Shown: one piece after another, positions 17,370 through 27,408 of the stretch | How positions within the stretch are numbered: the first letter of the stretch is position 1 | Layout: each line of letters begins with the position of its first letter | NCBI GenBank assembly: GCA_945887855.1 | Contig: CAMCZP010000017.1 | Location: 1 to 48,695 of the forward strand | DNA: 48,695 nt | Source: Leptospira interrogans serovar Manilae | Lineage (GTDB): Bacteria > Spirochaetota > Leptospiria > Leptospirales > Leptospiraceae | Direction: 5' to 3' | Position numbers and translations under genes: made by a program | Notes under the pieces: model-generated | What the model saw: the letters and a program-made list of their open reading frames with translations, nothing else | The model's database searches: none | What the model was told of the DNA's origin: nothing

Positions 17370-18683
17370 ATGGAAACAGTTCAAATCAGACAACCCAGTG
17401 ATATTAAGTTACTAGAGAAAATGGAGAGAACATACCTCAATATTCCAATGGAAGCAATCATCAAACAGGATGTACTCAGGCAGGGGATAAATTTCTCTTC
17501 TGAATCTTTGCATTTAGACAAAGATTACAAAGCTAAGGATTATTTTATTTTTTCATTTGATCATATGCCACTTTCTGATATGAAAAAAGGAGAAGATAAA
17601 AATGCACCTGAAGAAATCCGTGTTACAGGTGGTCATTTTGATTTAAAGTCAACCATCATCTCTACAAGAAATAATGAAAATTCCCCCTATGTTGTAAAAC
17701 TAAAAGATAACAAGCCCCATCTTTATTTAGAAAATACTGATTTGGGAGGATTAGATTTTCCTCCAATACCCTCGTGGTACAAACACAAGACTAGCTCAGG
17801 AAAATTACCGGGTGAGATAGCTCCCGTGATAGAATGGGGCTATTTGATTTATCTGACTGTATTTCGAAATTGCCAATACTTTGGAAAAGAGGAAGAGTGT
17901 GCATTTTGTGATATTAACCACAACTACCGCCAACAAAAAAATGCAGGAAGACCATACACAGGTGTAAAAGATGTGGAGGATATCTTGGAAGTTTTAAGTT
18001 GGATAAACACAGAAGATTCAATAGCAAAAGTTTATACTATCACCGGAGGAAGTGTTCTCACAACTTTAAAGAAAAAAAAGGAAGTAGATTTTTATTTAGA
18101 ATACCCCCGAGCTATAGAATCTAAATTTCCGGGAAGATGGATGGGCAAATTGGTAAGCCAAGCTTTTGAAAAAGAGGATTGCAAACAATTTAAAGATGCG
18201 GGTATCCAGGTTTATCATCCTAACTATGAGGTGTGGGATAAGGATCTATTTGAAAAAATATGTCCCGGAAAATCTTCATGGATTGGAAGGGATACCTGGA
18301 TTCGTAGAATTGTAGATTCTGCTGAAATTTTTGGTCCGTCATACGTAATACCAAATTTCGTTGGAGGGGTTGAACTTTCAGAACCCCATGGATTTAAGAC
18401 AGTGAAAGAGGCAGTTGATTCAACTTCTGAAGGATTGGATTTTTTCATGTCCAAAGGGATTATGCCAAGATTTACTGCATGGTGCCCTGAACCCTACACA
18501 ACCCTTGGAACCCAAGCTGGGCCACCTCTGGAATACTTTTGTGAGCTATTGACATCATGGAAACAAATTTTTGAAAAGTATAATCTTCCAATTCCTCCTG
18601 GATATGGAGAACCCGGTGTCGGCAAAGCAGTATTTAGTGTAAGTGCCTTTATGGATGTGATTGGTTATAAGGGGCGTATATAG
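17370..18683 (+). CDS. radical SAM protein with unusual CX8CX2C cluster motif
   Basis: A 437-residue cytosolic protein. Cysteines at 168, 177 and 180 (FRNC...EECAFCDI) form a C-x8-C-x2-C triplet where the canonical radical SAM motif is C-x3-C-x2-C, and YTITGGS at 223-228 matches the glycine-rich SAM-binding strand that follows. A [4Fe-4S] cluster and SAM cleavage are therefore likely; the substrate is unknown. About 160 residues precede the cluster, which is long for a bare radical SAM core. The start has a strong GGAGG eight bases upstream. The 3' end overlaps the convergent DUF2400 gene by 35 bp. No maturase-target peptide or cofactor gene is adjacent. Confidence 0.72.
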   Translation: METVQIRQPSDIKLLEKMERTYLNIPMEAIIKQDVLRQGINFSSESLHLDKDYKAKDYFIFSFDHMPLSDMKKGEDKNAPEEIRVTGGHFDLKSTIISTRNNENSPYVVKLKDNKPHLYLENTDLGGLDFPPIPSWYKHKTSSGKLPGEIAPVIEWGYLIYLTVFRNCQYFGKEEECAFCDINHNYRQQKNAGRPYTGVKDVEDILEVLSWINTEDSIAKVYTITGGSVLTTLKKKKEVDFYLEYPRAIESKFPGRWMGKLVSQAFEKEDCKQFKDAGIQVYHPNYEVWDKDLFEKICPGKSSWIGRDTWIRRIVDSAEIFGPSYVIPNFVGGVELSEPHGFKTVKEAVDSTSEGLDFFMSKGIMPRFTAWCPEPYTTLGTQAGPPLEYFCELLTSWKQIFEKYNLPIPPGYGEPGVGKAVFSVSAFMDVIGYKGRI

Positions 18684-19518
18684 TACACATTTTTTTTAGT
18701 ACACATGTACTACATATTTCTTTTACATATTTAGTTTTACAAATTTTTAGAATACCCAATCTACTCAAAGGGAAATCATAGAGTAGGGGATCTTCCGAGT
18801 TTATTTGTTTTACATTTTCAGTAATTTCTCTTGCCATTTTTGCATTTATTGTTTTTAAATTGGATAGTCCCAATATTTTGGCGAGTTTTACAATATGAGT
18901 ATCTAATGGATAGATAATATCTTTCTTTTTAAAAGTTTTGTACAATCCGAAATCGGGAAAGGTATCCCTCACCATCCACCTAAGAAACATATTGTACCTT
19001 TTATTGGCTGAGTTTTTTGAGCCGGATCCAATAAGAAATTTTAATCCATTCGACAATTTTTTTTCGCCTGTTATATTTAAGATTGTGGATGTAAATTTAT
19101 TTTGAAAAGATTGGATTCTTTCTTGGGCAGAGTAAGAATCATCTAAGAAATAAAATTCCAAACTTGTACTACTCTTAAGAAGGGTTTGTAATCCTTGAAA
19201 GAATATATGGATATCCTTATTTGTTTGGAATCGATAGTATATGTTTGATGAAAAACTAAGGTTTTCGTTTTTAATTTTTTGGTAAGGGGAGTTGTTTAAT
19301 CCCTTTAATAATTTTTCTAAAAAAATTTGGATGCTTATTACATTACCATACGAAAACATAGAAGCAATGTATCCAATTATTTCAATGTCTTCTCTTTTTG
19401 AAAATCTATAGCAAAACAAAATGGGATCTGTTTGTAATAAGTCTGGATGATTGAATTGTCCTGCTATTTCATCAAATTGTTTTCGAATAGAATGGGATTT
19501 CCATTTTGAAACATTCAT
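18649..19518 (-). CDS. TIGR02757/DUF2400 protein, HhH-GPD glycosylase-like with Fe-S motif
   Basis: A 289-residue soluble protein. The segment YPLDTHIVKLAKILGL (D206) resembles the VDTHVxRVxxRLGL motif of endonuclease III-type DNA glycosylases, whose aspartate is catalytic. At the C-terminus C260-x8-C269-x2-C272-x5-C278 resembles their [4Fe-4S] loop (C-x6-C-x2-C-x5-C), with a longer first gap. Together these fit TIGR02757, a conserved uncharacterised family. DNA repair or DNA binding is a reasonable inference, not shown. The last 11 codons overlap the radical SAM gene on the opposite strand. Shine-Dalgarno spacing for the ATG at 19518 is poor. Confidence 0.75.
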   Translation of the reverse strand: MNVSKWKSHSIRKQFDEIAGQFNHPDLLQTDPILFCYRFSKREDIEIIGYIASMFSYGNVISIQIFLEKLLKGLNNSPYQKIKNENLSFSSNIYYRFQTNKDIHIFFQGLQTLLKSSTSLEFYFLDDSYSAQERIQSFQNKFTSTILNITGEKKLSNGLKFLIGSGSKNSANKRYNMFLRWMVRDTFPDFGLYKTFKKKDIIYPLDTHIVKLAKILGLSNLKTINAKMAREITENVKQINSEDPLLYDFPLSRLGILKICKTKYVKEICSTCVLKKMCTIYAPYNQSHP

Positions 19519-19667
19519 TAGTTATGCCACTTCCTCAACCCTTTTTTTCACTCTTCCAATTTTGAAACTACCAAACCTAACAATAGAAAAAAAAATCCCA
19601 CAGAAAAAAAATGAATTGGAGAGACAGAAATCTAGAATTTACTATTCTAAGACTTCAGCAAATCCAA

Positions 19668-21536
19668 ATGAAACCATTCCTTAACTTTCAAGTGAACAAA
19701 TGCCTCTCCCTTATTTTTGGTATACTTTTTTTGATAAGTTGCAGCAAAGACAGAGATCCCGAGCTCAGATTGAATGGAATTGCCAGTGTCCAAAAAATTT
19801 CATCATATGATGAACCTATTCCCAATTCATGCTCTGAAACATCAGAAAAAATAGGTATACCATCCTCATTGAGTGCAAATAAAAAACTTTCTAATGGATC
19901 TTATTTTGAATATTGTATCCAATTTTCAGGCGATACATTATCAAATACAATAAATCGTACCGCAATGAGTTTAGGGTATATTGATAACTTTCCTGTAGTG
20001 TACTTAAATGGAGAAAAGATTTATTCTTATGAAACGGAAAATCCACAGGAGATTTATAAGTATGAAAAAGAATTAATATTTGAATTTAATAGATTTTTAA
20101 TAAAAAAAGATAATATCTTATTGGTTCGTTTAAAACCTATCTTTTTAAGAGAAAATGGCATGGGGATTTTTGGGGGAATTCTTAGGATATCGTCAATTGA
20201 CCAATTGGCAAAATGGAATAATAGGTATAAAATTTATAATTTTGGGAAAGTGGTACTCTACTTTGGAACATCCCTTTTGTTTATAACGCTCTTCTGGGGT
20301 AGGCGAAGAGAATATTCTTTTTTATATTTTGGTATTTTTTTATTTATTGTTGGTCTTTATTTTTCTACAAAACTTGAAATAAAATATGATATAGGATTGA
20401 ATTTATATTTATTAAAAAAATTAGAATATGTAAGTTTGTCACTCCTTGTGCCTTCTTTGAACTTTTTTTTACCAGCAATTCTTCATAGAAAATTACCAAC
20501 TTGGTTATTAATTTACAATATTTTTGTTATCACACTTTTTTCTGGATTATTTTTCTTCCTCAAAGAATTAAAATTTATAGATGAAATAAATCATATTTAT
20601 CATGTTCCTTTTATTTTGCTTTCACTACTATTATCATTAGTTATTATAATTTTCGAAGTTAGAGAGAAAAATAAACGAGCAATTCCAATTTTACTTATAA
20701 TTATAATTCCATACTCAATGTCTATGTTCCATATTTTAAATTCTGCATTTTTGATTTTTCCATCTGTGATGAATGTTTCTATAGGTGGTGATTCTATATT
20801 TATATTGGTAGTTTGTATGACACTATATGTAGCAATTGGTTTTTATAAATTACAAAAAAATTTAGATATAACAAATAGAAAAGAAGAATCTTTGAGAAGA
20901 ACATTTCAATTATATGTTCCACCTAAAGACTTAGAGAAAATATTAAAATCCTATGATAGTAATTTTAAAATAAATGATATTGGTGAAGTTCAAAAGATAA
21001 TTATTTTATTTTGTGATATCAGAGAATTTACTTCGATATCAGAGAAAATGTCACCAAACGAATTAGTTCAGTTTTTAAATTCATACTTTACATTATTCAA
21101 TTCTATCATAATTGAAAAAGGTGGAGTGATTGATAAATTAATTGGTGACTGTATTATGGCAAGATTTGATAGCCATTTAGAAAAAGAAGCGGTTGAAACA
21201 GCACTTCTATTACAAGCTCATATTAAGCGATTCAATGGTGAAAGAAAGAAAAGAAGACAAAAACCAATTTCTCATGGAGTGGGACTATCAATGGGAAATG
21301 TGGTTGTTGGAAATATTGGTTCAGTGAATAAAATGGATTTTACAGTGATTGGTGACGCAGTCAATCTAGCATCTAGGTTAGAAAGTCTTACTAAATACTA
21401 TGGAGTAGAAATATTAATCACTGAAAATTTATATCGTACCACAAAACAGTACTTTTATTTCAGAGAAATTGATAAAATCAGGGTAAAGGGTAAAAAAAGA
21501 GCTTCCAGAATTTTTCAACCAATATCACAAAAATAA
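19668..21536 (+). CDS. 7TM sensor class III adenylyl cyclase
   Basis: With the ATG at 19668 the protein has 622 residues and starts with a lipoprotein-type signal (LSLIFGILFLISC, cysteine at 25). An upstream ATG at 19611 would bury this signal, so I prefer 19668, although neither has a good Shine-Dalgarno. A periplasmic jelly-roll-like region (about 30-190) and seven hydrophobic segments (about 200-400) give the 7TMR-DISM layout. The cyclase domain follows: FCDIREFTS with metal-binding D450, KLIGD with D494, and VIGDAVNLASRLE with D563, N566 and R570. The Lys/Asp base-recognition pair suggests ATP, hence cAMP. It is divergent from the DUF2400 gene. Confidence 0.87.
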   Translation: MKPFLNFQVNKCLSLIFGILFLISCSKDRDPELRLNGIASVQKISSYDEPIPNSCSETSEKIGIPSSLSANKKLSNGSYFEYCIQFSGDTLSNTINRTAMSLGYIDNFPVVYLNGEKIYSYETENPQEIYKYEKELIFEFNRFLIKKDNILLVRLKPIFLRENGMGIFGGILRISSIDQLAKWNNRYKIYNFGKVVLYFGTSLLFITLFWGRRREYSFLYFGIFLFIVGLYFSTKLEIKYDIGLNLYLLKKLEYVSLSLLVPSLNFFLPAILHRKLPTWLLIYNIFVITLFSGLFFFLKELKFIDEINHIYHVPFILLSLLLSLVIIIFEVREKNKRAIPILLIIIIPYSMSMFHILNSAFLIFPSVMNVSIGGDSIFILVVCMTLYVAIGFYKLQKNLDITNRKEESLRRTFQLYVPPKDLEKILKSYDSNFKINDIGEVQKIIILFCDIREFTSISEKMSPNELVQFLNSYFTLFNSIIIEKGGVIDKLIGDCIMARFDSHLEKEAVETALLLQAHIKRFNGERKKRRQKPISHGVGLSMGNVVVGNIGSVNKMDFTVIGDAVNLASRLESLTKYYGVEILITENLYRTTKQYFYFREIDKIRVKGKKRASRIFQPISQK

Positions 21537-21575
21537 CAAGTTATTATAGAAATTTAAAATATAGGAAATTTATTT

Positions 21576-22760
21576 ATGAGAGAATATGATATTACACTTT
21601 TTGGAGCAACGGGTTTTACAGGAATTTTAACCGCTGAATATTTGGCTTCCAGGAGAGCCAAAGAAGATTTTTCACTTGCAATAGCCGGAAGAAATAAAGG
21701 CAGACTTCTGGGCTTAAAATATGAATTAGAAAAAAAGTACATAGGTTCTGAAATCAATATACTTTTAGCAGATGTAGATGAGGAGCCTAGCATTCGAAAA
21801 ATGGCAGAGGCAACTAAAGTTTTGATTTCTACTGTAGGTCCTTATTTACTATATGGGGAAACTGTAGTGCGAGCATGTGTGGTTAGTGGTACGCATTATC
21901 TTGATTTAACTGGTGAAGGCTCATTTGTTGAACAAATGGAACTTAAGTATCACAAAAGTGCTAATGAGTCAGAAGCTAAAATAATCAATTGCTGTGGTTA
22001 TGATTCTATACCTGCTGATTTTGGAACCTATTTTACTATAAAAAATTTACCTACCACAGAGCTCAAAGAAGTTGAGTGTTTTATAAGTGTAACATCCAAA
22101 GACTTCACTTCTGCTTTTTCAAGTATTTCGGGAGGAACCTGGCATTCTGCATTGGGTTTTATGAATCTTCAGGAAATTGAAAGGCAAAGGGATATGTATG
22201 CTAAAATTTTATTAAGAAGTAGGCCAAGGGAAATTACCGTACTTCCCACAGAATTTAGATTTCGGGAGGCTTCAAAATCTTTTGGTATACCTTTGCCTGT
22301 TGTTGATATAGAAGTAGTACTCAGGTCTGCACTTCAATTGGAGGAGTATGGTCCCGCGTTTTCTTATGGTCATTTTCTAAGCATTCAGGGATTGCCTAAA
22401 TTTTTAGGAAGCTTACTTGGATTTTCACTCTTCTTAGGTGCCTCTCAGATTCCACCAATCAAAGATCTTTTATACTTATTAAAGAAAAATGGGGATGGAC
22501 CAAATGAAGAAATTCGTAGTACAAATAAATTTCATCATTCTTTCATTGGAAAATCAGGTAGCAAAACTGTTCAGGTTAGTGTCACAGGAGGAGACCCCGG
22601 TTATGGGGCTACTTCAAAAATGTTGGGAGAGGCTGCAATCTGTATTCTCAATGACCCTATACCGGAAAGGTATGGTGTGATTACACCCGTTGTGGCTATG
22701 GGAGATTTTTTATTGGAAAGATTGCAAAAAAATGCTGATATGAAATTTAAAGTGTTGTGA
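21576..22760 (+). CDS. saccharopine dehydrogenase-like / trans-acting enoyl reductase family protein
   Basis: A 394-residue protein with an N-terminal Rossmann fold (ITLFGATGFTGILTAEYLA, residues 5-23; LAIAGRNKGRL) and the family motifs ISTVGPYLLYGETVVRACV, GTHYLDLTGE and CCGYDSIPADFGTYF. The homologous families reduce lipid precursors (mycobacterial trans-acting enoyl reductase) or are uncharacterised oxidoreductases; true lysine metabolism is unlikely because the saccharopine-specific half is absent. NAD(P) use is implied by the glycine motif. It begins 40 bases after the cyclase with AGGA about ten bases before the ATG, so co-transcription is possible. A hairpin terminator follows. Confidence 0.82.
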   Translation: MREYDITLFGATGFTGILTAEYLASRRAKEDFSLAIAGRNKGRLLGLKYELEKKYIGSEINILLADVDEEPSIRKMAEATKVLISTVGPYLLYGETVVRACVVSGTHYLDLTGEGSFVEQMELKYHKSANESEAKIINCCGYDSIPADFGTYFTIKNLPTTELKEVECFISVTSKDFTSAFSSISGGTWHSALGFMNLQEIERQRDMYAKILLRSRPREITVLPTEFRFREASKSFGIPLPVVDIEVVLRSALQLEEYGPAFSYGHFLSIQGLPKFLGSLLGFSLFLGASQIPPIKDLLYLLKKNGDGPNEEIRSTNKFHHSFIGKSGSKTVQVSVTGGDPGYGATSKMLGEAAICILNDPIPERYGVITPVVAMGDFLLERLQKNADMKFKVL

Positions 22761-22769
22761 TAGGAAGTA

Positions 22770-22793
22770 CTATGCGGTTGGTTTACCGCATAG
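22770..22793. terminator. Bidirectional hairpin terminator between convergent genes
   Basis: CTATGCGGT and ACCGCATAG form a perfect 9-bp stem with a TGGTTT loop. It sits in the 45-bp gap between the convergent reductase-like gene and the secreted-protein gene, so it probably ends transcription from both sides. Confidence 0.7.
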
Positions 22794-22805
22794 ATTTATA
22801 GTTGT

Positions 22806-23657
22806 TCACTCGAAATTAATGATTTTCTTTACTGTAGTTTTTTTATCTAAATCAATGTTGTATAACTTGTTTTTAATTTTAGAATCTAATTCTCTTAGAA
22901 TATCTCTGTAGGCAAGATAAACCTTTTTTTGGGAAGGAAATGGTAATAAATCTTTTTCATCCTGTAGCTTTTGTGAAATACTGAGAGTAGCTTCGGCATC
23001 CGGTGTTTCTTGGACCCAAGGATGGACACTATCATGTCCACTGTAGTACTCAACCAATAGATCACCATTGTCTTTAGGTGCAATTTCAGGATCAGTGGTG
23101 TATGGTTCTTGGTTCTTAGGAAGATCACCATTTACTTTTTCTCCCTCTACTTTGGGAGGTCCGGGTGCTATAGGATTTGTATTTACAATCCTTCGCATCT
23201 CTTTTACATACTCCCTTCCATGGGTATTTACCTTCACAAATTGAACGATTACCTTTGTCAGAGACTTCTTATCTTCTGCAGGGTATAAATATACCCGTTT
23301 GTTGAAGATTTCAGTGGTTGGAAAATCTTCAATGCTCACTCCCTGTCCTAAAAAGATGGAGTAGTATTCTTTCCCTTCTTTGTCTTTTAAAAATAATGTT
23401 TCTTCGGGAATAGGTAAAAGGTTATTATAACGAGCAGCATTTTTAACAGTTTTTGCGTCAACATGACCTTTTATTTCTTCCAGCATTTTTGCGAGGGAAT
23501 GGTGAAGTCTGTCAATTTCTCGGTCGGAAAATTTTCTGGTTCTTACTCCCTGAACATATTGGTAATATTCCTTTTCTGGAAGGGTCAGAGTGGTTGGTAC
23601 ACTGAACACTTCTACCGATAAAAATAAGAAAGCGAGTATTGTTAAAGAGATTCTCAT
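22806..23657 (-). CDS. secreted protein of unknown function
   Basis: A 283-residue exported protein with a signal peptide (LTILAFLFLSVEVFS). The body has helical, charged N- and C-terminal parts (DREIDRLHHSLAKMLEEIK; AYRDILRELDSKIKNKLYN) and a middle of beta-like segments and a proline/glycine-rich linker near 165-200 (NPIAPGPPKVEGEK). Such helix-rich periplasmic proteins in leptospires include flagellar filament sheath components, but I cannot match this to one. GAGGAA lies a few bases before the ATG. It stands alone, bounded by a terminator and a divergent operon. Confidence 0.65.
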   Translation of the reverse strand: MRISLTILAFLFLSVEVFSVPTTLTLPEKEYYQYVQGVRTRKFSDREIDRLHHSLAKMLEEIKGHVDAKTVKNAARYNNLLPIPEETLFLKDKEGKEYYSIFLGQGVSIEDFPTTEIFNKRVYLYPAEDKKSLTKVIVQFVKVNTHGREYVKEMRRIVNTNPIAPGPPKVEGEKVNGDLPKNQEPYTTDPEIAPKDNGDLLVEYYSGHDSVHPWVQETPDAEATLSISQKLQDEKDLLPFPSQKKVYLAYRDILRELDSKIKNKLYNIDLDKKTTVKKIINFE

Positions 23658-23780
23658 GGGTTCCTCTTGCTATCATGGAGACAGAGTCTCCTTAGATTGG
23701 TTGTCTTTATAGTTATCGAGTCAAATACATCCAATCCTTTACTATTTTGGTGTTTTTACGATTGACAATAGAAAAATAAA

Positions 23781-24098
23781 ATGAAAATACAAGTTATGAA
23801 ACGACTCTCAACACCCTCAAAAGACTTTTTATTAGGATTTTTATCCTGTTTGACACTGTTATTGTTCTTAAATACAATCAACTGCGGAAGGACTCTATCT
23901 AGATTTGGATTTGGAGACCAGTCTCTCGCTCTTCCTAAAGATTTTAAATCCATGGTATCCGTTAGCTTCCACAAAGAACCAAATGGGGACACTGTTAAGG
24001 ATATGACCTATGAGACCATTGATGGTACATTTAAATCAATAGAATATACCGATAAACCGTGGCACCTGGAAGGTAGTATTCTTTGGGAGAAAAAGTAA
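23781..24098 (+). CDS. small membrane-anchored or lipoprotein of unknown function
   Basis: A 105-residue protein with a hydrophobic N-terminal segment (LLGFLSCLTLLLFLNTINC) that ends in a cysteine in a relaxed spirochete-type lipobox setting (NTINC-G). The rest is about 70 polar residues (VSFHKEPNGDTVKDMTYE) with no recognised domain. An internal ATG at codon 6 is an alternative start; neither has a clear ribosome-binding site. It ends 8 bases before the MBOAT gene and probably leads its operon. Confidence 0.55.
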   Translation: MKIQVMKRLSTPSKDFLLGFLSCLTLLLFLNTINCGRTLSRFGFGDQSLALPKDFKSMVSVSFHKEPNGDTVKDMTYETIDGTFKSIEYTDKPWHLEGSILWEKK

Positions 24099-24106
24099 CC
24101 TAATCC

Positions 24107-25567
24107 TTGCTCTTCAATACCCTAGAATACTTTATATTTTTCTCTCTGGTCTTCCTCTATAGATGGTATCTACATCCATTTCTATTTGGAAAAACAGAGA
24201 GCAATCTAAACGTCCTGCATTCAGTTTTACTGGTTGCCAGCTATTTTTTCTATATGAGCTGGGACTTCAGGTTTGGTGCTTTGATTTTACTTTCAACATT
24301 GGTTGATTACATCCTTGCCATTCAAATTGATAAGTCAAAAGATGAAAGACAGAGAAAGTTTTTACTAAAGTTGAGTTTAGGCCTCAATCTGGTTGCCATT
24401 TTAGGTTTTTTTAAATACTACAACTTCATAACTGAAAACATTAACTCTATCTTTACTCTTTTTGGAAATCATTCCCCTATACCTGAGCTAAAAATTATAC
24501 TCCCTGTTGGAATTTCTTTTTTTACATTTCAGTCAATGAGCTACACTATTGATGTTTACAAACGAGAAATCGAAGTAGAAAAGAGTTTTATAAAATTTGC
24601 ACTCTTTGTTTCTTTTTTTCCCCAGTTGGTTGCCGGGCCAATTGTTACTGCAAAATCTTTTCTTCCACAGCTCTATACAGATAAAGAAATGGAAAGCATC
24701 CAATTTTTAAAAGCTGTAAGATATTTTTTTCTTGGATACATTAAGAAAGTTGTTATCAGTGATAATGTTTCGCCAATTGTAGACTTGATTTATTCAAGTC
24801 CGGAGAGTTATGGTACTACAGCCACATGGCTTGCAAGCATTTTATTTATAATGCAAATCTATTGTGATTTCAGTGGATATACGGATATGGCATATTCTTC
24901 TGCATTGCTTTTAGGATATGAGCTTCCTGAAAATTTTAGAATGCCCCTGATTTGTAGAAGTTTTACAGATTTTTGGAGAAGATGGCATATATCCCTTTCC
25001 TCATGGTTAAAGGAGTACCTATACTTTTATCTCGGAGGGAGTAGGGTTGGTTACTATCATCACAAATTCAATTTATTTTTTACAATGTTAATTGCAGGTC
25101 TATGGCATGGTGCCAGTTGGAATTTTGTGATATGGGGAGGGTTACAGGGTATTATTATGGCAGTTGAAAATAGTTATGGTAGTTATATGGTAAAGAAATA
25201 TGGAAAAGAAATTCTAAATAAAAAAATAGGAGTACCCAGGTATATACTACAAAATATTTTAACTCTTTTGTTTTTTACATTTATAGGAACTCTGTTTCGA
25301 TCCCAAAATATGGAAGTGGAATCGATAGTACTAAATAATATGATGTTTTATAATGATTTGGGACTTCGACCATATATGGTTAAAATAGGCTTGGCAGCAT
25401 TTATTGCTCTTGTGGTAGGAAATGTGATGGGTTATTATATTTTTGAAAGAAATTATGAATTAAAAATACCGAAAGGATTAGAATATATGGGGTATGTATT
25501 TGTTACTATTTTTATTTCTTTGTTAACCAACGATAATCTTACTCCATTCATTTATTTTCAGTTTTAA
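24107..25567 (+). CDS. MBOAT-family O-acyltransferase (AlgI/PatA-like)
   Basis: A 486-residue polytopic membrane protein. LFNTLEYFIFFSLVF at the start, PVGISFFTFQSMSYTIDVYK in the middle, FFPQLVAGPI, FTDFWRRWHISLSSWLKEYLY and LWHGASWNFVIWGG (catalytic His334) are hallmarks of the AlgI/DltB/PatA group, which moves acyl groups from the cytoplasm to sugars outside. The start is a TTG: a stop codon lies two codons upstream and the MLFN beginning is typical of the family. Next to an exo-muramidase-like lipoprotein, peptidoglycan or another envelope glycan is a plausible acceptor. The SGNH-type partner transferase usually needed is not seen nearby. Confidence 0.9.
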   Translation: MLFNTLEYFIFFSLVFLYRWYLHPFLFGKTESNLNVLHSVLLVASYFFYMSWDFRFGALILLSTLVDYILAIQIDKSKDERQRKFLLKLSLGLNLVAILGFFKYYNFITENINSIFTLFGNHSPIPELKIILPVGISFFTFQSMSYTIDVYKREIEVEKSFIKFALFVSFFPQLVAGPIVTAKSFLPQLYTDKEMESIQFLKAVRYFFLGYIKKVVISDNVSPIVDLIYSSPESYGTTATWLASILFIMQIYCDFSGYTDMAYSSALLLGYELPENFRMPLICRSFTDFWRRWHISLSSWLKEYLYFYLGGSRVGYYHHKFNLFFTMLIAGLWHGASWNFVIWGGLQGIIMAVENSYGSYMVKKYGKEILNKKIGVPRYILQNILTLLFFTFIGTLFRSQNMEVESIVLNNMMFYNDLGLRPYMVKIGLAAFIALVVGNVMGYYIFERNYELKIPKGLEYMGYVFVTIFISLLTNDNLTPFIYFQF

Positions 25568-25582
25568 GGAAACCTTGCAGTT

Positions 25583-26829
<1,247 letters not shown>

Positions 26830-26833
<4 letters not shown>

Positions 26834-27408
26834 ATATAAAACAGTCATTTTTAAGAAAATTTTTCAGTATATTTATAATAATAATTTTTATTATAAATTT
26901 TAATTTAAATTCTAAAGAAGTAAAAATTAATGTGAACGAAAAAAATATAAATAAAATTTTTGATAAGGTGAAAATTAAAAATCTAAATTCATTCATACAA
27001 TTCCAATCTAATTATGATACAGAACAGAATATATCCTATTCAAATTGTGGCTCTGATTTTCCTGAATTGCCTGGAAATTTTCCCTGTAGTTTTTTATCAG
27101 ATGAATTTTTTACAGAGTCACTCTCTGTTGGATCTTCTCCCGGTGGTACAGTTTTTGTCCAAAAAGCAAAGAATAAAAATGTGTTTGGTGGAAAAGTTTT
27201 TGAAGTTTCCTCCGGAGAGGAAGAAGAATTCAAACTAAAGCTTTTTTATTCAAAGGATGGTTACATCAAAGCATATACATTTAAAAATATGATTCTATTA
27301 TTCCAATGGGTGGGTAAAGAAACACACTCTCTAACCGAGATATTTAAACTTGGGATAGATAAAAAAAATGAAATCAAATCAATCAGGAGAATAAGATTTG
27401 ATGAATAA
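26830..27408 (+). CDS. putative secreted protein of unknown function
   Basis: A 192-residue protein with a lysine-rich N-terminus and hydrophobic signal segment (FFSIFIIIIFIINFNLNS), two cysteines (YSNCGSDF, NFPCSF) that could pair, and a beta-rich middle with a glycine/serine run (SVGSSPGGTVFV). I do not recognise the family. It overlaps the NamZ-like gene by ATGA and its end overlaps the DUF2797 gene by 8-11 bp, so it is translated as part of the same operon. Confidence 0.6.
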
